Assembly: GCA_937926175.1 (NCBI GenBank)
Contig: CALANV010000018.1
Coordinates: 133,524 to 197,523, forward strand
Source of the DNA: an uncultured Rhodospirillales bacterium
Lineage (GTDB): Bacteria > Pseudomonadota > Alphaproteobacteria > CACIAM-22H2
Direction of reading: 5' to 3'
DNA length: 64,000 nucleotides
The notes below the pieces were generated by a model. It ran no database searches. It had not been told where the DNA came from and was given only the letters and a program-made list of their open reading frames with translations. The position numbers were made by a program, and so were the translations under genes. How positions within the stretch are numbered: the first letter of the stretch is position 1; each line of letters starts with the position of its first letter. This document shows positions 1-8,203 of this stretch, in pieces.

Positions 1-505
1 GTCCGCCCGAAAATTCGTGCGGATAGCGCTGGGCGTGATAGTCGGCGAGACCGACAAGGCGGAGCAGCTCGGCGACGCGCGCCTTCGCGGCCGCGCCGCT
101 CGCAAGCCCGTGGAGTGCCAACGGCTCCGACAGGATCTGCCCGACCGTCATGCGGGGATTGAGCGAGGCATACGGGTCCTGGAAGATGATCTGCATCTCG
201 CGCCGCAGGGCCCGCATGCCGCGCGTGTCCTGCGCGAACACGTCACGGCCGCGGAACCAGACGCGGCCCGCGGTCGGCTCGATGAGGCGCAGGATGAGAC
301 GGCCGGTCGTCGATTTGCCGCATCCGCTCTCGCCGACCAGTCCCAGCGTCTCGCCCCGGCGCATGTCGAAACTGATGCCGTCGACGGCCTTGACCCACGC
401 CGTCGCGCGCCCGAGGAGGTTGCGTCGCGCGGGGAAATGTTTGACCAGGCCCTCCACCCGGAGTAGCGGCGTCACGTCGTGCGTTTGCGCCGGCACGCCC
501 GTCAC
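1..505 (-). CDS. Opp/Dpp-type ABC importer ATP-binding subunit (OppF/DppF-like), 3' end off window
   Basis: Nucleotide-binding subunit of an oligopeptide/dipeptide-type ABC importer; it would act at the inner face of the membrane together with the OppD-like subunit encoded just upstream. Only the first 168 codons are visible and the gene runs off the left edge. The start is a GTG at 505 that overlaps the preceding stop as GTGA. It is in frame with Walker A GESGCGKST at residues 58-66, the Q-loop FQDPYASLNPR near 108, and FSGG, the beginning of the ABC signature, as the last visible residues. Such pairs normally sit with two permeases and a binding protein, which must lie further left or elsewhere. 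The family call is firm; the substrate is unknown. Confidence 0.9.
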   Translation of the reverse strand, partial: MTGVPAQTHDVTPLLRVEGLVKHFPARRNLLGRATAWVKAVDGISFDMRRGETLGLVGESGCGKSTTGRLILRLIEPTAGRVWFRGRDVFAQDTRGMRALRREMQIIFQDPYASLNPRMTVGQILSEPLALHGLASGAAAKARVAELLRLVGLADYHAQRYPHEFSGG

Positions 506-1485
506 AGCACGTGCTCCTCGAGCGGCACCCGCCAGCAGGCAGCACGGTGGCCCGGCTTCACCTCGGCGAGCGGCGGCGCCTCGCGCCGGCACAGGTCGGT
601 CGCGAACGGACAGCGCGGACTGAAGCGGCATCCGCCCGGCATCGCCAGTGGATTCGGCACCGTGCCCTCGATCGCGGCGAGCCGGTCCTGGACGACGTGC
701 AGCTTCGGAATCGAGCCGAGCAAGCCGATCGTATAGGGATGCTGCGGCTCGTCGAACACGCGCGCGACCGACGCCTGTTCGACGATGCGGCCCGCATACA
801 TGACGACGACGTCGTGCGCGAGCTCGGCGACGACGCCGAGATCATGCGTGATGAGGATGATGGCCGTGCCCATCTCCTCGCGCAGGCGGCGCATCAGGTC
901 CAGGATCTGTGCCTGGATCGTGACGTCGAGCGCCGTGGTCGGCTCGTCGGCGATCAACAGCTTCGGATCGCAGGCGAGCGCCATCGCGATCATCACCCGC
1001 TGACGCATGCCGCCCGAAAGCCGGTGCGGATAGTCGTCGATGCGGCGTTCGGGCGAGGGAATGCGGACCCGGCGCAGCATCTCGATCGCATGCGCCCGTG
1101 CCTCGGCACGGCCGATGCGCCAATGACGGCGGATGACCTCGATGATCTGGTCGCCGACGGTGAACGCCGGGTTGAGCGAGGTCATCGGCTCCTGAAAGAT
1201 CATCGACAGCTTGTTGCCGCGAAGATCGCTCATGGCGTAGCGATCGAGCTTCAGCAGATCGACGCCATCGAAAACAATCTCGCCACCGGCGATGCGGCCC
1301 GGCGGCTGCGGCACGAGGCCCATGATCGACAGCGCCGTCACGCTTTTGCCGCAACCGGACTCACCCACGATGCCGAGCGTGTGGCCGGGCGCGAGCGCGA
1401 AGCTCACGCCATCGACGGCACGAAACTCGCCGGCGTCGCCGGCGAAGTAGGTCTTGAGATCCCGCACCTCGAGGAGAGGCGTCAT
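502..1485 (-). CDS. Opp/Dpp-type ABC importer ATP-binding subunit (OppD/DppD-like)
   Basis: First of the two ATPase subunits of a peptide-type ABC importer, 327 aa, the usual size for the family. Walker A GESGCGKS lies at residues 41-48, the Q-loop FQEPMTSLNP near 97, signature LSGGMRQR at 156-163, Walker B LLIADE at 177-182 and the switch histidine in ITHDLG at 214. The C-terminal region contains CRFSPRCPFATDLC, the cysteine-rich segment typical of OppD/DppD and OppF/DppF. The ATG overlaps the DUF1028 stop upstream by 4 bases, and the stop overlaps the next gene's GTG, so the three genes are probably translated together. Ligand specificity cannot be read from the ATPase; peptide-like compounds are the family default. 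Confidence 0.92.
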   Translation of the reverse strand: MTPLLEVRDLKTYFAGDAGEFRAVDGVSFALAPGHTLGIVGESGCGKSVTALSIMGLVPQPPGRIAGGEIVFDGVDLLKLDRYAMSDLRGNKLSMIFQEPMTSLNPAFTVGDQIIEVIRRHWRIGRAEARAHAIEMLRRVRIPSPERRIDDYPHRLSGGMRQRVMIAMALACDPKLLIADEPTTALDVTIQAQILDLMRRLREEMGTAIILITHDLGVVAELAHDVVVMYAGRIVEQASVARVFDEPQHPYTIGLLGSIPKLHVVQDRLAAIEGTVPNPLAMPGGCRFSPRCPFATDLCRREAPPLAEVKPGHRAACWRVPLEEHVL

Positions 1486-2195
1486 CGCGAGTCCGGCGGC
1501 GCGTGTCGGGCGATCTCCGCCTCGATGACCGCCCGGTCAAAGACGCCGCCGGGCCAATCGCGTCGGGCGAAGAATTTCATGAAATGAACGAACCGCTCCT
1601 GGCTTTTCGCATAAAGCCGCTGCAGTTCGCGGAGCGGATCGGGGTGATCGTCGACGCGGAGGCTGAGCTCCGGATATTCCTCGGTCGAATAGATGATGAG
1701 CGCCGCCGACTGCTTGCCGCGCTTGTCGCCGCCCGCCGCCTCGCCGGCCTCGAGTGCATGGATCAGACGCTCGGCGAACGGCTGATCGATATTGGCCGTG
1801 TAGGCGGCGGCCGTATCCGCGACGACCCAGGGACCCGCGAGCATGTTGCCGGCCACGGAGAAGCCGTCACCGGTAACATGGCCGCACCAGTCGATGCATT
1901 CGTCCCCCGTGTGCACGGCGACGCGGCCCGCGCCGTCGACGACGTGCAACTGGCGATGCGCACGGCCCGGATCCGAGCCGATCAGGATGGCGACGACGTC
2001 GGCAGCGGGCACGCCTTCCTGCAGCAGTCGAAGGCCGCGTGGTCCATAGGTCGGATTCACGAGCGCCTGGGTCGAAAGTGCGCCAACGCCGCCCAGCGCA
2101 TAGGGACAGAGCGCCCCGACCGCGAAGAACCGCGTGCTGATCGCGACGCCGAAGGCGTTCGTCCGAGGGTCGCGAGCAACGATCGACCAGGTCAT
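1482..2195 (-). CDS. DUF1028 family protein (predicted Ntn-hydrolase fold)
   Basis: A 237-aa protein of the DUF1028 family, recognised from the N terminus MTWSIVARD followed by the GVAISTRFFAVG segment, the stretch ALVNPTYGPRGL and the central AGNMLAGP motif. The family is regarded as Ntn-hydrolase-like, so a hydrolase or amidase acting on a peptide-like compound is plausible, but no reaction is established. No signal peptide is visible, so it is probably cytoplasmic. The gene overlaps the OppD-like ATPase by 4 bases and lies 32 bp downstream of an MFS gene on the same strand. This coupling to a peptide importer suggests that it processes the imported substrate; that is inference. Confidence 0.85.
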   Translation of the reverse strand: MTWSIVARDPRTNAFGVAISTRFFAVGALCPYALGGVGALSTQALVNPTYGPRGLRLLQEGVPAADVVAILIGSDPGRAHRQLHVVDGAGRVAVHTGDECIDWCGHVTGDGFSVAGNMLAGPWVVADTAAAYTANIDQPFAERLIHALEAGEAAGGDKRGKQSAALIIYSTEEYPELSLRVDDHPDPLRELQRLYAKSQERFVHFMKFFARRDWPGGVFDRAVIEAEIARHAPPDSR

Positions 2196-2227
2196 TCGGC
2201 CTTCCCTGGCTGCCGGTATCCGAGACC

Positions 2228-3439
2228 CTAACGCCCGCCGGCGCGACGCTCAAGCGCACGCAGCACGAAGCCGAACGCGATCCCGATCGATGCCGCCGTC
2301 ACGAGCACGACCGGCGACCAATGCCAACTTCCGACGGCCGCCGCCAGGGCCGCCGTTAGCGGCGGGCCGACCGCCTGGCCCAGATTGGAGCCCTGCATGA
2401 TCAGGCCGTTCGTCGCCGCGATCAGATGCGGGCTCGGCGCATGAACGGGTGCCGCCCCCAGCAACGTCGAGGGTATCATGCCGCACAACAGCGAGAAGGC
2501 GACGGCAAACCCGTAGCGAAGCCAGAGCGGAAACGCCGGCGCATAGATGCCGAGCGCGAGAAGCCCCATGATCGCGCTCACCACCACGACCACCGCCCAA
2601 CGCGGCGCGCCGCGGTGAAGGATCATTCCACCCATGAGGTTGCCCGGAACGTTGGCCGCGATGGCGATTGCCGTCAACCCAGCGGCCGCAGCCTGCGACA
2701 GGCCTTCCTCTTCGACGAGAATTGTCGGCAGAAAGCCGAAGACGACGAGGTACTGCAGCGCGTAGCTCGCGAACGCAAGCGCGAGCACCGGCGGGCCGGG
2801 CGACGTCAGGGTCCGCCACATGTCGCCCAATATCGATGAAGACAGCTCCGTCCGTCGCGGTGCGACATAGGCCTGCGTCGTGCGCGCCAGCAGTATTGCG
2901 AACAGGGCAACCAGGACCGCGTTCGCAACCCACAGTCCGCGCCAGCCGAATGGCGCCAAAAGAAGCGGCGAAAGCGCCATCATCGTGGCCGTGCCGGCCG
3001 GCATGTAGGCGCCCCAAGCGCCGAACGCGAGCTTGAGATCGTCGGGCGCTGCCGCCCGCACGATCAGGCCGGGCGTTGCGGTGACAACCACGACGAATCC
3101 GAGGCCTTCGAGGAAGCGGCTGGTGAGCAGCGCCGCCGCCCCCTGTGCCGCGGCGCCCACGAGACTCGCCAGCGCCACGACCGCGAGCCCCGTGAGGACC
3201 ATGCGCCGGTGGCCGATCCGGTCGGCGAGCACGCCGATCGCCATGCCCGTGACCAATCCGATCACGTTGAACATCGAGATGACCCAGCCTGCCGTGACGA
3301 GGCTGAGGCGGAGATCGTCGCGTAGAATGGGGAGTGCGGCGGGGGCCTTGCCGATCTGAAAGGCGACGACGACGCCGGCGCCGACCAAGAGCAGGACGAC
3401 AAACCAGTTGGTGGGGGACGATCGCGTGGTGGACTCCAT
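2228..3439 (-). CDS. MFS transporter
   Basis: Inner-membrane major facilitator, 403 aa, with about 12 hydrophobic segments spread over the whole length. Segments include VVLLLVGAGVVVAFQIG near the N terminus and repeated small-residue-rich helices. The loop between helices 2 and 3 carries GVLADRIGHRRMVL, matching the MFS signature GxxxDRxGRR. The C terminus ends in a short basic tail. It is the first gene of a minus-strand run that continues into DUF1028 and the Opp/Dpp ATPases, 32 bp apart. It may therefore export or import the same or a related compound, although it could be a separate unit. The substrate is not predictable. The start at 3439 is the ATG ahead of the first membrane segment. 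Confidence 0.88.
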   Translation of the reverse strand: MESTTRSSPTNWFVVLLLVGAGVVVAFQIGKAPAALPILRDDLRLSLVTAGWVISMFNVIGLVTGMAIGVLADRIGHRRMVLTGLAVVALASLVGAAAQGAAALLTSRFLEGLGFVVVVTATPGLIVRAAAPDDLKLAFGAWGAYMPAGTATMMALSPLLLAPFGWRGLWVANAVLVALFAILLARTTQAYVAPRRTELSSSILGDMWRTLTSPGPPVLALAFASYALQYLVVFGFLPTILVEEEGLSQAAAAGLTAIAIAANVPGNLMGGMILHRGAPRWAVVVVVSAIMGLLALGIYAPAFPLWLRYGFAVAFSLLCGMIPSTLLGAAPVHAPSPHLIAATNGLIMQGSNLGQAVGPPLTAALAAAVGSWHWSPVVLVTAASIGIAFGFVLRALERRAGGR

Positions 3440-3547
3440 TGCCGCGGGACCTTACCGAGTCGCCCGCACCATCACAACGGCCCATCGTCCTTGCGGACGT
3501 GCATGCCGGCCGTTATGCCGGGGCATTCATATCCGCAAGAGGGACAC

Positions 3548-3969
3548 ATGAACGCACGGGCGTTCATCGAAAGGCGGCGGCTGAGCTGGGGCGAGGCCGA
3601 TCCGGCCGGTACCATCTATGCGCCGCGCGCGATCGATTTCGCGATTCAGGCGATCGAGGCGGCATGGATCGACGCGGTCGGGCTGTCCTTCCGCGCGCGT
3701 TTCAGATCCGGCACGGCATCGGCACGCCGTGGGTCCACACGTCGTGCGAGTTCGAGAAACCGCTCCATGCCGGCGAGCCATTCGAGCTGCGGCTCTGGCT
3801 GGAGAAGATTGGCAGCACGTCCTTCGTCTGGCGCGGCGAAGCAGCGCGCCCCGCGGGCGAGATCCTGTTCCGCCTCAAGCTCGTGTCCGTCATGGTCGAT
3901 CTGTCGACCGGCAAAGCGCAAGCGATTCCCGAGGATATCCGCGCGAAGCTTTCGCGCTATGTCGCTTGA
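3548..3969 (+). pseudogene. 4-hydroxybenzoyl-CoA-type acyl-CoA thioesterase, interrupted by a frameshift
   Basis: A hotdog-fold thioesterase of the 4-HBT type, expected to hydrolyse an acyl-CoA in the cytoplasm. The first part (from ATG 3548) reads MNARAFIERRRLSWGEADPAG and on through AIEAAWIDAVGLSF, carrying the family's WGEADPAGTIY active-site loop. The rest (HGIGTPWVHTSCEF through IREDIRAKLS-like C terminus) is in another frame, ending at 3969. The break lies at about 3690-3699 in TTCCGCGCGCGTTTC. Removing one CG unit from the (CG)4 run restores a continuous 139-aa protein of normal family length. Either the gene is truly inactivated by slippage or the base calls here are wrong. A purine-rich AGAGGGACAC lies just before the ATG. 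Neighbours give no pathway. Confidence 0.78.
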
Positions 3970-4179
3970 AGAGGCCGCCGGGCCACACCTGATGTGGTGC
4001 ACGCGCATCCCGACGGGCGTTCGGGAGAGCAATCGGGTCGCCCTGTGACGGCCCGGTGCCCTTGTCACAGCGAAGTCCCCGCCTTGCCGCTGAAATATCT
4101 GAAATAGAACGTCGGGGTTGCACGTTCCCCCTTGCGCTACGGGCTCGCTTGCGGTGCCCGACAAGGACGACGTCGCCCT

Positions 4180-4608
4180 ATGAAGCTGTCCCGAATGGCC
4201 TTGCCCGTCATCGCCGTGCTGGTCGCCGTTGCAGGTCCCGCCCCCGCCCACGGCCACCATCGTCATCACCGGCCGTACACGTACGAGTACCGGATCGGCG
4301 GCTGCAAATACGCGTACAAGGCCGGCCGGCACGGGTTCAAAGAGGAATACAAGTGCAGGCGCGCGCCGCACGTCCATGTCGTGCGTCCGCTCGTCGTGGT
4401 GTGGGAGCCGGCCCCGATCCATCAGTTGCCGCGCGCGTACGATATCTATGCGGTGCCGACCCGTGATGTCGCGCCGTCCGGCGGTCGTTACTGCCGCGAG
4501 TATCAGCACACGGCTACGATCGGCGGGCGGCCGCAGCAGGTCTATGGAACGGCCTGCCTGATGCCGGACGGGTCGTGGCAGATCGTCGATCGACGCGCCG
4601 GCCGATGA
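4180..4608 (+). CDS. small secreted surface-antigen-like protein
   Basis: A 142-aa protein with an N-terminal signal peptide (MKLSRMALPVIAVLVAVAGP, probable cleavage after APAHG or nearby), followed by a His-rich stretch HGHHRHHRPY. The C-terminal third contains YCREYQHTATIGGRPQQ and YGTACLMPDGSWQIV. I recognise this as the conserved C-terminal motif of the 17-kDa/RT0821-type surface antigen family, common in alphaproteobacteria. The function of the family is unknown; an outer-membrane or periplasmic location is likely. The first half is Tyr/Arg/Lys rich with CKYAYKAGRHGFKEEYKC bounded by two cysteines that could form a disulfide. I chose ATG 4180 because the signal peptide begins there; an upstream in-frame ATG at 4132 would bury it. 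Confidence 0.75.
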   Translation: MKLSRMALPVIAVLVAVAGPAPAHGHHRHHRPYTYEYRIGGCKYAYKAGRHGFKEEYKCRRAPHVHVVRPLVVVWEPAPIHQLPRAYDIYAVPTRDVAPSGGRYCREYQHTATIGGRPQQVYGTACLMPDGSWQIVDRRAGR

Positions 4609-4806
4609 GACCCTCGCCCACCTGACGACGGCAAGACCGTCGCCGATCGCAGAACCTCGGCCGCGCCGACGACTGCCGAATTCTTGACCATCTCGACGAT
4701 CGAGGGGCTGTCGACGCCCCCTCGACCCGGAATGATGATGCCCGTCGGCCGGGCGCCGGTGCGACGGCATCGCCCGGTACCCTCCCCGGTGCCAGCCGGC
4801 ACGGGC

Positions 4807-4829
4807 GATTGTTTGACGGTCAAACAATC
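4807..4829. promoter_or_regulatory. perfect 23-bp palindrome, probable operator of the downstream ABC importer operon
   Basis: The arms GATTGTTTGAC and GTCAAACAATC are perfect 11-base inverted repeats around a single central G. The site lies about 115 bp before the substrate-binding-protein ATG at 4944, in a 335-bp gap (4609-4943) with no gene. The shape suits a dimeric repressor of TetR or GntR type. No regulator gene is adjacent, so the cognate protein would be encoded elsewhere. Confidence 0.65.
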
Positions 4830-4943
4830 TTTCATTAGGCTCGATCACCACAAGACAAGCCCGAAAACGGGCACGCGGACGACAGGACGCGACAAGCGGT
4901 CGCCGATGGCGACCGAAACAGGTGAAGGGAGGAGACGCAGTCG

Positions 4944-6134
4944 ATGAAGCACCTCAAGGCATGGCTGGGCGCTGCGGCGCTCATGCTGGCTGGCACGGCA
5001 GCCCAGGCCGACACGATCAAGGTCGGCCTGCTGTTCACCCTGTCGGGCCCGGGCGCATCGCTCGGCGACCAGATGGACAAGGCGGTGCGGCTCTACATCA
5101 AACAGCACGAGAAAGAGCTGCCGCCGGGAACGAAGATCGAGCTCATTCGCCGCGATGAGACCGGCCCCAAGCCGGACGTCGTCAAGCGTCTGGCGCAGGA
5201 ACTCATCACCCGCGACCGGGTCCAGGTCCTGGCGGGGTTCACCTATACGCCGAACGCCATGGCCACGGCGCCGCTCGCGACCGAGGCCAAGGTCCCGATG
5301 GTCGTCATGAACGCCGGCACCTCGGCGATCGTGCGGCAGTCGCCGTACATCGTCCGGACCTCGTTCACGATGTGGCAGTCCGGCTATCCGCTGGGCCAGT
5401 GGGCGGCGGCGCAGCAGGGCGTCAAGACCGGCTATACGGCGGTCGCCGACTATGCCCCCGGCCATGACATCGAGCAGTCGTTCATCAAGGGCTTCACCGA
5501 GGCCGGGGGCGAGATCATCGGGTCGGTGCGCATGCCGGTGTTCGCCCAGGACTACACGCCGTTCCTGCAGCGCGTGAAGGACGCCAAGCCGGACGTGCTG
5601 TGCATCTTCGTGCCGGCCGGCAAGCAGGCGACGGCGATCGTCAAGGCCTACAACGACCTGGGCATGGCCGAAGCCGGCATCCGCCTGATCGGCCCCGGCG
5701 ACCTGACGCCGGACGACGAGCTCGCCAACATGAACGAGTTGCCCGAAGGCGTCATCACCACCATCCATCACTACTCCGCTGCCGGTGACCGCCCGGCGAA
5801 CAAGGCGTTTGTCGAAGCCTGGCAAAAGGAATACGGGCAGGACTCGGTCCCGGGCTTCCTTGCCGTCGGTGCCTATGACGGCATGGCGGCGATCTTCCAT
5901 GCCATCAAGGCGCAGAACGGCAAGTGGGATCCCGACCGGGCGATGGAGATGCTCAAAGGCTGGAAGCACGAGAGTCCGCGCGGGCCGATGATGATCGACC
6001 CCAAAACGCGCGACATCGTCCAGAACGAATACCTGCGCAAGCTGGTGCGGGTGAACGGCAAGCTGGCGAACGTCGAGATCGAGACGATCCCGATGGTCGA
6101 GGACCCGTGGGTGAAGTTCAACCCGCCGAAATAA
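4944..6134 (+). CDS. HAAT-family ABC transporter substrate-binding protein (LivK-like)
   Basis: Periplasmic binding protein, 396 aa, for a branched-chain-amino-acid-type ABC importer. It has a clear Sec signal peptide (MKHLKAWLGAAALMLAGTAAQA, cut near residue 22). The type I binding fold follows, with the opening strand IKVGLLFTLSGPGASLGDQM, a central PMVVMNAGTSAIVRQSPYIVRTSF segment split between the two lobes, and AVADYAPGHDIEQSF typical of the family. A strong ribosome site, AGGGAGGAG, lies about 10 bases before the ATG. It is followed by a hairpin and then permease and ATPase genes, so it heads the operon. Members bind amino acids, amides, aromatic acids or other small acids; the ligand here is unknown. 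A palindromic operator candidate lies upstream. Confidence 0.92.
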   Translation: MKHLKAWLGAAALMLAGTAAQADTIKVGLLFTLSGPGASLGDQMDKAVRLYIKQHEKELPPGTKIELIRRDETGPKPDVVKRLAQELITRDRVQVLAGFTYTPNAMATAPLATEAKVPMVVMNAGTSAIVRQSPYIVRTSFTMWQSGYPLGQWAAAQQGVKTGYTAVADYAPGHDIEQSFIKGFTEAGGEIIGSVRMPVFAQDYTPFLQRVKDAKPDVLCIFVPAGKQATAIVKAYNDLGMAEAGIRLIGPGDLTPDDELANMNELPEGVITTIHHYSAAGDRPANKAFVEAWQKEYGQDSVPGFLAVGAYDGMAAIFHAIKAQNGKWDPDRAMEMLKGWKHESPRGPMMIDPKTRDIVQNEYLRKLVRVNGKLANVEIETIPMVEDPWVKFNPPK

Positions 6135-6156
6135 CCCGACAAGAGATGGCGAACGG

Positions 6157-6182
6157 GGCCGCCGCGTGCCCTCGCGGCGGCC
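6157..6182 (+). terminator. GC hairpin after binding-protein gene, probable partial terminator
   Basis: Perfect 10-bp stem GGCCGCCGCG/CGCGGCGGCC with a 6-base loop, starting 22 bases after the binding-protein stop and followed by TCTCGTTT. Its position between the binding-protein and permease genes suggests partial termination or 3'-end protection, giving more binding protein than membrane subunits. Confidence 0.65.
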
Positions 6183-6311
6183 TCTCGTTTACGACAAACG
6201 ACGTCGTCACATGATCCGATGCACGCCGAAACAGGGATCAGTGCAGGGCCGGCCCGCGTCCGGTGACGCGCCGGATTCCGTCCAGCGCCGCCGCGGAATG
6301 AGGAGACGGTG

Positions 6312-7184
6312 ATGGACGCGACCATTTCCGCTGCCGTCAGCATCCTGTTCCACGGGACGGCCTATGCGATGATCCTGTACATCGTGTCGGTCGGCCTGTC
6401 GGTGACGATGGGCCTCATGGGTTTCGCGAATCTTGCGCACGGCGTGTTCGCCATGGCAGGCGGATACGTGACCGTCACGCTGATGAACGACTACGGCGTG
6501 CCGTTTGCTGCGTCGCTTCTTATCGCGTGCCTCGTCGTCGGCCTCGCCAGCATCGTGATCGAGCGTACGCTCTATGCGCGCCTCTATACGGCCAGCGAGC
6601 TCGAACAGGTGCTGTTCACGATCGGCCTGATCTTCATGGCGATCGCCGCGGCGAAGTTCGTCTGGGGACCGTTCGCACAACGCTTCGCCATGCCCGAGGC
6701 GCTTCAGGGCCAGATCGAACTGGGCACGCGGAGCTTTCCGGCCTACCGCGCCTTTCTGATCGTCGTCAGCATCGCGATCATTCTCGGCCTGTGGCTGGGA
6801 ATCGAGCGGACGAATCTCGGCGCACGCATCCGTGCCGCCGTCGACAATCGCCGGATGGCGCAGTCGCTCGGCATCAACACCGGCCGGCTGTTCACGCTGA
6901 CCTTTGCACTCGGCAGCGCGCTCGCCGCGCTGGGGGGCGGACTGGGCGCGGAGATCCTCGCCATAAATCCGAGCTATGCGATCGAACACCTCGTCTACTT
7001 CCTGATCGTCGTTTCCGTCGGCGGACTCGGCTCGATCCGCGGTCCGTTCTTCGCGGCACTGCTGCTCGGCATCGGCGACACGGCCTGCAAGTATCTGGTG
7101 CCGGAAATCGGCGCCTTCTTCATCTACGCGGCGACGATGGCGCTGCTCCTGTGGCGCCCGGCGGGCCTGTTCGGACGCGCCTGA
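6312..7184 (+). CDS. livH: HAAT-family ABC transporter permease (LivH-like)
   Basis: First membrane subunit, 290 aa, of the importer whose binding protein lies upstream. It has about eight hydrophobic segments and the LivH hallmarks GLSVTMGLMGFANLAHGVFAM near the N terminus, with the NLAHG motif, and the coupling-helix region NRRMAQSLGINTGRLF that contacts the ATPases. The C terminus YAATMALLLWRPAGLFGR is the usual family end. I prefer ATG 6312 over the adjacent in-frame GTG 6309 because AGGAG at 6301-6305 is then 6 bases away. The next permease gene follows 11 bp later. It works as a heterodimer with the LivM-like protein in the inner membrane. Confidence 0.92.
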   Translation: MDATISAAVSILFHGTAYAMILYIVSVGLSVTMGLMGFANLAHGVFAMAGGYVTVTLMNDYGVPFAASLLIACLVVGLASIVIERTLYARLYTASELEQVLFTIGLIFMAIAAAKFVWGPFAQRFAMPEALQGQIELGTRSFPAYRAFLIVVSIAIILGLWLGIERTNLGARIRAAVDNRRMAQSLGINTGRLFTLTFALGSALAALGGGLGAEILAINPSYAIEHLVYFLIVVSVGGLGSIRGPFFAALLLGIGDTACKYLVPEIGAFFIYAATMALLLWRPAGLFGRA

Positions 7185-7195
7185 GGTTCACCCTC

Positions 7196-8203
7196 ATGAT
7201 CCCGCCCGGCAAATCGTCCCTCAAGAGGCCGCCCGCCGTCGAAGCGCTGATCAAACGCCACCGGCTGCGCCCGATCGAGCTGCTGCCGTGGGCGATCGCC
7301 GTCGCCGCCTACTTCCTGTTCCCGGGTTATCTGGCGCTCGGCGCCCAGATCTTCATCATGGTGCTGTTCGCGCTGTCGCTCGACCTGATCCTGGGATATG
7401 CGGGCATCATTACGCTGGGCCACGCGGCGTTCTTCGGCGTCGGTGCGTACACGGCAGGCATCCTGGCGGTTCAGGGCTGGCACGAGCCGATTTCCGGCCT
7501 GATCGCCGCCGGCGTCGCCGCCGCGGTCGTCGGCCTGGTCTCGGGCCTCGTCATCCTGCGGACGCACGGCCTGACCCTGCTCATGCTGACGCTCGCGATC
7601 GTCTTCATGCTGCACGAAGCCGCCAACAAGGCCGGCTTCATCACCGGCGGCGCCGACGGCCTGCAAGGCATTGCCATCGACCCGATCTTCGGCGCGTTCC
7701 GCTTCGACATGTTCGGCCGCACGGCGTACTGGTACGCGCTCGTGGTCCTGTTCCTCGGCTGGGCGTTCGTCCGTCTGCTGGTCCATTCGCCCTTCGGGCG
7801 ATCGTTGACCGGAATCCGCGAGAACGTCGTGCGCATGCACGCGATCGGCACGCCGGTGCGCCGGCGCCTCGTGACCGCCTATACGATCTCCGCCGGCCTC
7901 GCCGGCGTCGCTGGCGGCCTGCTCGCCCAGACCACCGAGTTCGTCGCGCTCAACGTCATCAGCTTCGAGCTCTCGGGCGCGGTTCTCATCATGCTGATCT
8001 TCGGCGGCGTCGGGCGACTTTACGGCGCCTTCATCGGCGCGCCGGTCTACATGATCGCGGAAGACGAACTCGCCAAGGCCGATCCCGTGTACTGGCTGTT
8101 CTGGATCGGCCTGATCCTGATTCTGCTCGTCATGTTCGCGCGCGGCGGCATTCTCGGCCTGATCGATCAGGCGATGCATCTGGTCAGGTGGAGGCGCAAA
8201 TGA
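7196..8203 (+). CDS. livM: HAAT-family ABC transporter permease (LivM-like)
   Basis: Second membrane subunit, 335 aa. After a basic cytoplasmic N terminus (about 35 residues with LKRPP and LIKRHRLRP) come eight or more hydrophobic helices. The LivM landmark GYAGIITLGHAAFFGVGAY lies around residues 65-85, and the EAA-like cytoplasmic loop SPFGRSLTGIRENVVRMHAIG lies near 200-220. The C terminus FARGGILGLIDQ matches the family. The start ATG 7196 gives a protein of normal length; longer readings upstream run into livH. Its stop overlaps the ATPase start by 4 bases (ATGA), so translation is coupled. It pairs with the LivH-like permease to form the transport channel. Confidence 0.92.
   Translation: MIPPGKSSLKRPPAVEALIKRHRLRPIELLPWAIAVAAYFLFPGYLALGAQIFIMVLFALSLDLILGYAGIITLGHAAFFGVGAYTAGILAVQGWHEPISGLIAAGVAAAVVGLVSGLVILRTHGLTLLMLTLAIVFMLHEAANKAGFITGGADGLQGIAIDPIFGAFRFDMFGRTAYWYALVVLFLGWAFVRLLVHSPFGRSLTGIRENVVRMHAIGTPVRRRLVTAYTISAGLAGVAGGLLAQTTEFVALNVISFELSGAVLIMLIFGGVGRLYGAFIGAPVYMIAEDELAKADPVYWLFWIGLILILLVMFARGGILGLIDQAMHLVRWRRK

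Noticed and set aside
2250..3485. A 411-aa minus-strand frame overlapping the MFS gene
   Set aside because: Out of frame with the hydrophobic MFS helices and composed of Arg/Gly/Pro; a shadow frame.
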